Assembly (NCBI GenBank): GCA_950295325.1
Contig: OX485806.1
Span: 2,234,001-2,298,000 of the forward strand
Reading direction: 5' to 3'
Length of the DNA stretch: 64,000 nt
DNA from: Polytrichum commune
Lineage: Eukaryota > Streptophyta > Polytrichopsida > Polytrichales > Polytrichaceae
The notes beneath the pieces are model-generated. The model was not told where the DNA came from. It saw only the letters and a program-made list of their open reading frames with translations, and did not search any database. The translations under genes and the position numbers were made by a program. Each line of letters begins with the position of its first letter. Within the stretch, counting starts at the first letter, position 1. Positions 57,121-64,000 of the stretch are shown here, one piece after another.

Positions 57121-57464
57121 TATTGGAGTATATACGTTTCGCATTGATTACATTGTTCAAGATTAGTCACTTGATTTGTCAAGAGTAGTTACATTGATTA
57201 GTAATAGAAGTTTTCTCTTCCACTTCTGTAGATGAATAAGACAAAGTCACTCCGCTCGCAAGTTGTAGTTGTATGCAAGATGTCTGCGAGTGTTTAAGTG
57301 CAAGAAACCTGTGAGTGTATGTGAGCGAAGAATCTTAATAAAGAAGCTCTGATGAATTAAGCCTGGGCATTGTAAATGTGAGCCTGTAAATAATGTGTGT
57401 GATTGTGTCAGTAGGTAAATGAGTTTCACTAATTGAGCATTCTGAAATAATATTGTGAACAACG
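57121..57464 (+). repeat. 3' LTR of the copia element
   Basis: 344 bp, beginning TATTGGAG and ending GAACAACG; the last base differs from the 5' LTR. Confidence 0.92.
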
Positions 57465-57945
57465 AAAAAATCGTTATGGCCCAATTTAGTTTTTGATACC
57501 AGTGATGGTAAGATTCAATAATTGGGATCCTTTATACTCACATAGACTAAGGATGTTGTATATATGTGGTAATCCAAAGGGTAAATCCTTCGATTAAGTC
57601 GAGTTGTATATTCAAGCTTGGTTGCATGTTGTCGCAAGATTGACGCTGTAACATTGTACAAGAAATCAGAGACTACCTACATCCAGACTACGGAAATTAT
57701 TTCATCTGAGTATCTAGCAACGATTGTGAGTAAATTCAGAGTGGCAATTTACATACATAAGACAATCTTGAATTGATCAAACGTCTATGTGCCTCTTGAG
57801 AGGTGAGCATTCCATGAGGAATCAAATTCAAATAATTCTAAGTTTAGAGCTAGCCCCATTTGGTGCGGTTGGGCTATTCAGAGAAAATTTAAATTCCAAG
57901 AAGAGCAGCATGTGAGCTGCACAAACTGATTATTTATTGACATAT
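57465..57945 (+). repeat. Segment alpha, right copy, part 3
   Basis: Continues the match to 9018-9490 directly after the copia insertion. Confidence 0.85.
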
Positions 57946-58023
57946 TCACGGAATTCACATATTGAAGGGTTTCTCAGTCACGGCAACCCCCGGCCGGCTA
58001 GTTACATATCTATGATGAGGGGC

Positions 58024-60160
58024 TCATGATCCCAAGTCCTTCTTCAGGTCTTTAACCCTTAAACGGCTGAGCGTGCCGCTCTGGCACGTATAAATAGAAA
58101 TTAGCGTATTCAGAGCTCATACACAAATCTAATGGGCACTATGAGCGCGGTGAAGACATTCCCTGTGGTAATCCAGCTGCAACGGGCCAAAAATCTCCTG
58201 TATCGGACATTGTAGCCAACAAATATTGCCGAAAATACGGTGTGTGGGATACGGTAGTACTATACGGGTAGTCTGTCAGAGCCCGTTGTTCTTTCGGGTC
58301 TATCTTTGTCGACGTGGAGAGACCGTTGGGAGGGAATGAGCGGGAACGAGGCAGGAAAACGCGGGAGTCGAAGCAGCCATGGTTTTGAGCTGGGAGGATC
58401 TAGTTGCATTGCGGTTTTGGTGAGGGATGTTGTCCTCCTGTTGTGCAGGACAATTGCAAATGGCGATCATGAAGAGTAGTGTTAGATTCAAGGACTGGTA
58501 GTGGGGCTGATGGCTATGGTGTCAATCTGGTTTGAGGCGGCTTGGATCGCGTGGGAGCAATGGCGACAAGGATTGTGGGGTGTGGTTTTCAGGATCCAAT
58601 GTGGGCTGGACATCCCGCTTACATGCACTGCGTGGGAAAATATGTTAGTGGGTCTGGAGAAAAGGCGGCGGTCTTCGATAGGGAGTGTGACATCAATCAT
58701 TTGTAGAAGTTGGCGGCAGCTTCAGGATCCTTGGAGAATTGTTTGCAATATAGTGAAGCCAGGACGATCTGGCGTAGTGGGAGAGCGATCATGGACTGGA
58801 CATTGCCACTAGGAGCACCGATTGGGTTGGAAGAGGAAGGTCGGATCTTATATAACTGGGCAGCGGATCGTGGAGCAACCAGTCGGCAGTGTGATCGCAT
58901 TGTGGGGCTGCTCTCTGTTCAGTGGATGTGCAATCTGCCGCGTCCTCCTCGCACTCGTCGAAAGGAGGGAGTCTCAGATCCGCATTGGCATTGGTTTCTG
59001 TTTAGAAGACACGTCCAACGCATCTTGGGTTGGAAGGAGCGGTTGGCAGAAGGGGATCCTGCTGGGTTCAGTGACGCCGGCTTTGAGTAAACCAATTTTG
59101 ATTGCGGACACTGTTCTTAGCGGCGACCCAGCTTGTTGCCCTCCTGTAATCGGATTGTTATAAGGGTAGTAGTTTGTACTAGTTGATGTGATTTCAATTT
59201 TGAGGGTTAGTCAGATTGCTTACATTACTCAAACATTGCACCTTTGAATTTTGTAAACCATTTTATCTAAACACGGTGATTTATCGATCACATGACTTGG
59301 GAAGCTCCGCATCCTGGAAATCTACTCGCGTCTCTTGTAGTGAGACTTCCTGCATTGTTGGGCCAAGAGTCATCACCAGCTCGACCGTATAATCATTGGT
59401 GACTCTTGCACCGTCACCACCGTGGCCTGCCCTCCATCCTCCCACCGTCCATGTAGCCACGGTGTCTACCCTGACAACCATTGATCTGATCCCATTGGCC
59501 GAGATGTACAAAAACCCCGGCGTATTCCAATCATGCCAGAGCTTTCCTCGTGTCACCCGCCGCACATGAAGCTCGATTTAGAAACACTTACCCCGGGGGC
59601 CGATTCACACAAAATTCACAGGGAAAATTCATGCACCTGAGTGGTTGGTTATTGAAGGTCTACACCGCTCCGATCTTGCATTTGGAGTCACAAAATTTAC
59701 GGGGCTACATAATACCGGAGCACTCACACTGAACACACACAAATAACACACAAAAGCATAATCTTCTCCGCCGATATTGCAGATAAATGACTCCCAAAAA
59801 ATTACACCCGCTAAGTTAGGGAATGCCTATACATCGCAGCGGTTGGATTAGGCAAATGTTGCCCTCCAAATTTAGAAAATTAACTGTTGCCCACCGTATG
59901 TACCGGAACTGGTCCTGTAGCTACGGCTCCCGTGGGTCGTTTAGGGGTTAATCGCCTTCCCTCGGGTACAGCCTCAACCACGTTGTTGGAGTGACGAGCC
60001 AACTCCGTCCCCAAAAGGTTTACACCCTCCACCTCCAACGCCTCCATGCGCTTCTTCTCTGCGCCGCTCAACGCCCACTGCCAGATGGAGCTGTTCCGGC
60101 ACCACACGTACGCGTAGTACAAGTCGAACGTATGTCGCTTTGGCCTGTACCTCACCAGCA
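58024..60160 (-). pseudogene. Broken fourth copy of the host gene family
   Basis: Exon 2 remains only: the stop-codon end at 58024-58055 and the body at 59952-60160 (FDLYYAYVWCR, IWQWALSGAEKKRMEALEVEGVNLLG), separated by a piggyBac-like insertion. The upstream part ends abruptly where the inverted segment 60141-60405 begins, so exon 1, the intron and the promoter are missing. It cannot make the full protein. It still matches copies 1-3 well, so it was lost recently. Confidence 0.85.
58056..59947. mobile_element. piggyBac-like insertion with foreign cargo
   Basis: Flanked by TTAA on both sides (58052-58055 and 59948-59951), with ends CCCTTAAACGGC and CCCCTAAACGAC (inward). TTAA plus CCC-starting ends is the piggyBac signature. 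A subterminal hairpin CGTGCCGCTCTGGCACG precedes TATAAATAG. The interior is GC-richer than its surroundings and has no DDD transposase I can see. It carries gene-like sequence on both strands, for example minus 59565-59281 (RVDTVATWTVGGWRAG, 94 codons) with a GTAAGT donor-like site upstream. Probably non-autonomous with captured host DNA. Confidence 0.75.
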
Positions 60161-60405
60161 ACACTAATCCACATAGAAGGATTCCAGATTTTGAAATACA
60201 TGCAGGTACAAAATGTGCGAATAGGTGAATCTGAAACATCTCCTTTCAACGTTTTAATTGCCACATTAGCACTCAGCTGACAATTCTGAGACGTCCAATT
60301 TTTTAGACTCTGATTTAAATGCTAATGTGTGCACACACCAACTGTTCGAGTGGTCTCCAGCAATGATTGTGACCAACTCCAAAGTGGAAAGTTGCAAACT
60401 GCAGG
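60141..60405 (-). repeat. Inverted duplicate of 10115-10385
   Basis: Reverse complement of the left-hand segment, starting within exon 2 of the broken gene copy and ending at the AACCGG-family repeat (60390-60540). Confidence 0.75.
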
Positions 60406-60929
60406 AAAATTACCGATCAGTTTAGAGGATTTTATAGAATATGCTCCAATTTAATAAAGGAAAACCGAAGGAAGTCAAAATGTAACCAGTTGGACTTCCA
60501 AACACTCTAACCGATGATACCCAAAATTCTCCCCAATCACTGAATGAGATTACAAATTTATCATTTATTCAGATCTTTACGGACGATGTCCAATTCCTTC
60601 ACACACATACAATGGATAAATTCCCTACGAGTAGCGACAGTGGAACCATGAATAGAAGACAAAAAATATTCCAAATTCATGGAACCACAAAGACTCACCC
60701 AGCTACTCGTTTTGACGACCAAAAACATTTCAAGTGATCCGCAAAGGACTAATAGACATATTTAAATTCGAAAAACCGTATACTTTGCAGGAAAGTATAG
60801 TTCCTCTGAAACTATAGACAATTTACCCCATGGGAAACATGTTCAACTCTAATATGCCCAAGGGTGAGGCATTTCTCAGTCATGCTAACCCCCGGCCGGC
60901 TGGTTACATATATATCTATGATGAGGGGC

Positions 60930-61756
60930 TCATGATTCCAAGTCCTTCTTCAGGTCTTCAAAGGCTTTCAACTCGGGTACGGCCTCAACCATGTTGTTGG
61001 AGTTACGAGCCAACTCCATCCCCAAAAGGTTTACACCCTCCACCTCCAACGCCGCCATGCGCTTCTTCTTCTCTGCGCCGCTCAACATCCACTGCCAGAT
61101 GGAGGTGTTCCGGCACCACACGTACGCGTAGTACAAGTCGAACGTCTGCCGCTTTGGCCTGTACCTCACCAGCACGATCATCATGTAGAAGATCGTCTCG
61201 TAGTTGTCGATGCTCTGCTTCTTGTTGAACTTGTTGCGCGTCTGCTCAGCCGAGTCGCTCATCTCATTCAGCACCTGCAGCAATGCGAGGGTCCGTGTGA
61301 TCAACGGGACATAATTTCCACAAAATTTCACAATAAACTAAGCATTGTAGATTCATGACTCTCTGACTGTTTGCTTGAATGGGTCTTCTATGAAAATGGG
61401 ACCAAGTTCAAACATCTCACCTTCTCGTCGGACGCTTCCAACACCTTGATGTCCGACGGGGTGAGTTGGAAAAGGGCCGCCATATCGTCATCCTCTTGCT
61501 GAGTTCCAGCCTTTCGAATGAGGGGTGAAATGCAATTTGCGATCTCCTCGCCCACCGTCTTCATGCCCGCCACGTCCTTGAGCACCTTGTTCAAGCCCGA
61601 CACAAGCTTCATGACTTGAGTGGCGGTGTGGTTGGTCGCCGCATCGGTCTTCACCTCCCGGCTGAAGGTAGCCAAAAAGTCCTGGTTCTTGAACCTTCGA
61701 GCCAAGTCCAGCAAGGTCTGGGCGGGAACTGCGACGGTAAGAGGTGCAGCTGCCAT
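60930..61756 (-). CDS. Unrecognised helical protein, family copy 3
   Basis: Exon 1 61421-61756, intron 61275-61420 (146 bp, donor GTGAGA, acceptor CTGCAG), exon 2 60930-61274 with TGA stop; 226 residues, phase 0. It is closest to copy 2 and shares its promoter. Distinctive changes include TFSREV for TYSREV near residue 32 and MLSG for ALSG in exon 2. No stops or frameshifts. The same charged helical N-terminal half and aromatic C-terminal half are present. The donor differs in all three copies yet stays GT, and coding frames are more alike than introns, which supports selection for the protein. Function unknown; no signal peptide or membrane helix is apparent. Confidence 0.78.
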
Positions 61757-62723
61757 GTCTTGCGATCTACTTAAAAGGATGGCAGCACAGGCAACGATGA
61801 CAATCATCAGTCCACATCCGGGCGCAGGTCACAAATTTAAGAGCCCAGGACATAGTGGTAGATGCAACAAACTAGCTGGCAAACCCCATGGCTATCTAGA
61901 ATATATGTAAATGGTACCACTGATGAAAGTCGCACATCCTTAAAATATCCTAAGATTTAGTACAGAGGTGATGAACTTTAGGATCCCTCTTGAATGATCA
62001 CATCAAGTCAGAAAGTAGCAGTCACACAATCATTCCTATTCCATCTCTTTATTTCGACCAATAAAAAGAAGGGAATTTATAAAAAAAGGATCGATCCATA
62101 TGAAAACGAAGTAGTTTTTTCATCCCTACAAGGAATGCAAGCCAAGCCCAATGCTTTAAAGATGACTTGATCGACCTGCTAATGATCAGATCCTGGCCCC
62201 TGAGCATGAACTAGGCAACCCAGGAACCCATACATTGAAAACAGTACTACCTAGTGGAACCAACAACAGATCAGTTGCACAACTCATTCAACCCGTTCAG
62301 CTGCCTACACATTCATGGCAACATCTGCACGTCTAGGTTCTAGTTCAAGCAGGCGCTGTAGATTCATCGCACGAAGCAGCAATATCATAGTCACCGAAAG
62401 TATAATAATTTGCAGCGCGCCGAACTTACTCGCTCCCTTTAAATTTGAAGCCTATAACATAGTTACATATGCAATGCAAGCCCAAAATGACCACTCAGTG
62501 GCACATCTATTTCAGGAAAATGCAAAGTGATAGCACGAATTAGCAGAAAAATTGGGAGTTGACACCGAAAGAAGTATTGGCAGTGCTGCAACACTGGCCT
62601 TACTTGCTGTGCAGATGCCTGAAAGGTATGCAATGCAATGGAAGCCCAACGCCAGATGGTTGAATGGGAATGATAGTCAGGAAGCTGCTGATGAAGTGTG
62701 AAGATCTGGTGCTCTCCCCTTGC

Positions 62724-62731
62724 CTTATATA
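62724..62731 (-). promoter_or_regulatory. TATA box of family copy 3, with upstream G-box
   Basis: TATATAAG on the minus strand in the same context as copy 2. A CACGTG G-box lies at 62847-62852, about 115 bp upstream. Confidence 0.6.
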
Positions 62732-63214
62732 CTATTCTAGAGCTCCAGGAATACTATTTGGGGAGAATCTGCAATTGAAGTTAGAAGATGCTTCTGATTT
62801 TTACCTCGCGTGAAACTCACGGTGGTAATGACCAATGCGTGAGTGACACGTGGCAGTGCACGCTAGGGGATTGACCTTGTAACTGTCGGAACCTCATTGG
62901 GAACAGTCAGGTTGATGAAGGTGAGTTTCCATGTCGGCCACTCGCCCACCAGATTCTAGTGTGATTAAGGACAAACTCACCCAAATGTAGAGGGAATTTG
63001 GTGGTATAGGGTTCGTATGTGTCAACTAGCTACTCCTCTCTTCTCAAATCTTGGCCCACTTATTAACCTTCTCCTCCTTGTTATCAAAAATGGAGTACTT
63101 CAACATTGGTTCTCTTTAGTGTCCAGTAAGTTTTTGGGCATAGTCAATCAAGATTCTAGTGATTCTAAATCCAACCAATTACATGTTGACATCTTCCAGT
63201 TTTGCTTTATTCTA

Positions 63215-63410
63215 TAGATTCCTATAAAATGATCAGTAGTGTTCATGAAGTCTCGAACTTCAACCGGTTATTTCTCAAACTCGATTGGTTCATATGTAAC
63301 TAACCACCGGTTCTCTCCGAACCCTAGTTCTCTTGAATCTTCAACGGGTCTTAATCATTCGGTGACCAACAATTGTTTGTTAAAGATTCTTTAGTGGACA
63401 CATGAAAATC
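63215..63410 (-). repeat. AACCGG-family repeat copy
   Basis: Duplicate of 13150-13330 with the same orientation, containing 'cttcaaccggttatttctc' and 'ccaccggttctctcc'. Confidence 0.65.
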
Positions 63411-63500
63411 TAGCACATAAATGTGTCGTAATATCGAGGGTGTCATGTAAACGAGTGTCGAAGTCATCCTACTATGAACTAACACTTTGTACCCCACATA

Positions 63501-63996
63501 CTCAGGGAGTGCACTATTCATTAAAACCAAGCATCACGTGCGTGCATGCCCCTTATTAAAATACCCCTGTATACATTTTATTTTTGCTAAAATCAAGCAA
63601 TATACTTACAAATCTCATTGCTTCAAAATACATTTCTATACGTACACAAGGGTCCAAAAACAAATACAGAAATTGTATATAACATATGTACAAATGTTTG
63701 GAAATGCAAAAATATGGCACTATTATATGTATAATATCAAATCATGGATTTTTAGTTATAAAGTCGTTACTTAGTGGATGAAAAAACACATGATTCTTGG
63801 TCCAGGTCTGACTTGAACGCGTAAACGCGTAAATGCGTACTTTACATATATTTTTCTATAGCCTCATGTATATCTACTTCTTGCTTAATAGCAATATGTC
63901 TCTTGTACGTACATTTTGGACATGCTTGTTTTAAATAATACCCCTTTTGTGCACCCACGTGTATAAATACAGTACTTGAACAGTGCACTCCCTGGG
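63501..63996. mobile_element. hAT-type MITE at the window end
   Basis: Ends CTCAGGGAGTGCAC and CCCAGGGAGTGCAC (inward), similar to those of 18258-21923; subterminal 'ttcattaaaacc' and 'cacgtg' also match. The left flank CCCACATA (63493-63500) is matched by CCCA (63997-64000), where the window stops. No ORF. Confidence 0.8.
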
Positions 63997-64000
63997 CCCA

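Larger units (their letters stand above)
41315..57464 (+). mobile_element. Ty1/copia retrotransposon with nested insertions
   Basis: A complete insertion: 344-bp LTRs (41315-41658 and 57121-57464), AAAAA target duplications (41310-41314, 57465-57469), primer site, gag, integrase, RT-RNase H and polypurine tract. The order integrase before RT is diagnostic of Ty1/copia. Protease and the integrase zinc-binding N-terminus are deleted near 43370. A Ty3/gypsy element (44400-54409) and a solo LTR (55711-56764) are nested inside, so the original element was about 5 kb. The two LTRs differ at about 16 of 344 positions by eye. Confidence 0.93.
60415..63410. repeat. Segmental duplication, right copy
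   Basis: Right-hand partner of 10390-13370, holding gene copy 3, its leader and promoter. The stretch 61757-62700 is the conserved transcript leader; I see no separate gene in it. Confidence 0.85.

Noticed and set aside
58501-59163. piggyBac transposase candidates
   Set aside because: No DDD catalytic pattern or zinc-binding C-terminus; several overlapping frames of similar length in GC-rich sequence.
1-64000. tRNA, rRNA or snRNA genes
   Set aside because: No cloverleaf, rRNA core or snRNA motif was recognised by reading; a tRNAscan or Rfam search would be decisive.

Overview
The window looks like nuclear DNA of a land plant. Evidence: AT-rich intergenic sequence, TTTAGGG-type interstitial telomere repeats (6093-6113), two-exon genes with GT-AG introns and TATA boxes, and a mix of plant-type Ty1/copia, Ty3/gypsy, L1-like LINE, hAT, Mutator, PIF/Harbinger and pogo elements. 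A piggyBac-like insertion and a PHD-finger gypsy element would fit a seed-free plant better than a crop angiosperm, but that is a weak inference and I cannot name the species. I recognised no rRNA, tRNA or CRISPR.

The only convincing host genes are three near-identical two-exon genes on the minus strand (3249-4071, 10846-11675, 60930-61756). Each encodes a helical protein of 226 residues that I do not recognise. A fourth copy (58024-60160) is broken by a piggyBac-like element. The block LINE fragment - 'alpha' segment - gene (about 6.8-13.4 kb) recurs at about 37.5-63.4 kb, where transposon insertions have swollen it roughly fourfold.

13.4-26 kb is a patchwork: a nested PIF-like MITE; a hAT-like element (18258-21923) holding a Mutator-like foldback palindrome (18437-20695), itself split by a solo LTR (18473-19604); a hAT derivative with minisatellites; and two copies of a roughly 1.1-kb direct repeat, one split by a 5'-truncated LINE with a 19-bp target duplication. 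26-31 kb holds a pogo/Tigger transposase relic split by a MITE, and a Tourist-like MITE with a perfect 28-bp hairpin. 31-37.5 kb is a decayed LINE whose 5' leader carries a hAT-like element with a G-rich cargo.

41315-57464 is one Ty1/copia element: 344-bp LTRs, a 5-bp target duplication, and a primer site matching the anticodon arm of initiator tRNA-Met. It is expanded to 16 kb by a solo LTR and by a Ty3/gypsy element (44400-54409, minus strand). The gypsy element is the main discovery. Its gag-pol reads in one frame as gag (zinc knuckles) - protease - C5-cytosine DNA methyltransferase - reverse transcriptase - RNase H - integrase, and a C4HC3 PHD finger follows the integrase. It therefore joins a DNA-methylation writer and a probable histone-tail reader to a retrotransposon. 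The copy is dead: 15 in-frame stops, all TAG or TGA and none TAA, the pattern expected from deamination of methylated CG and CHG sites.
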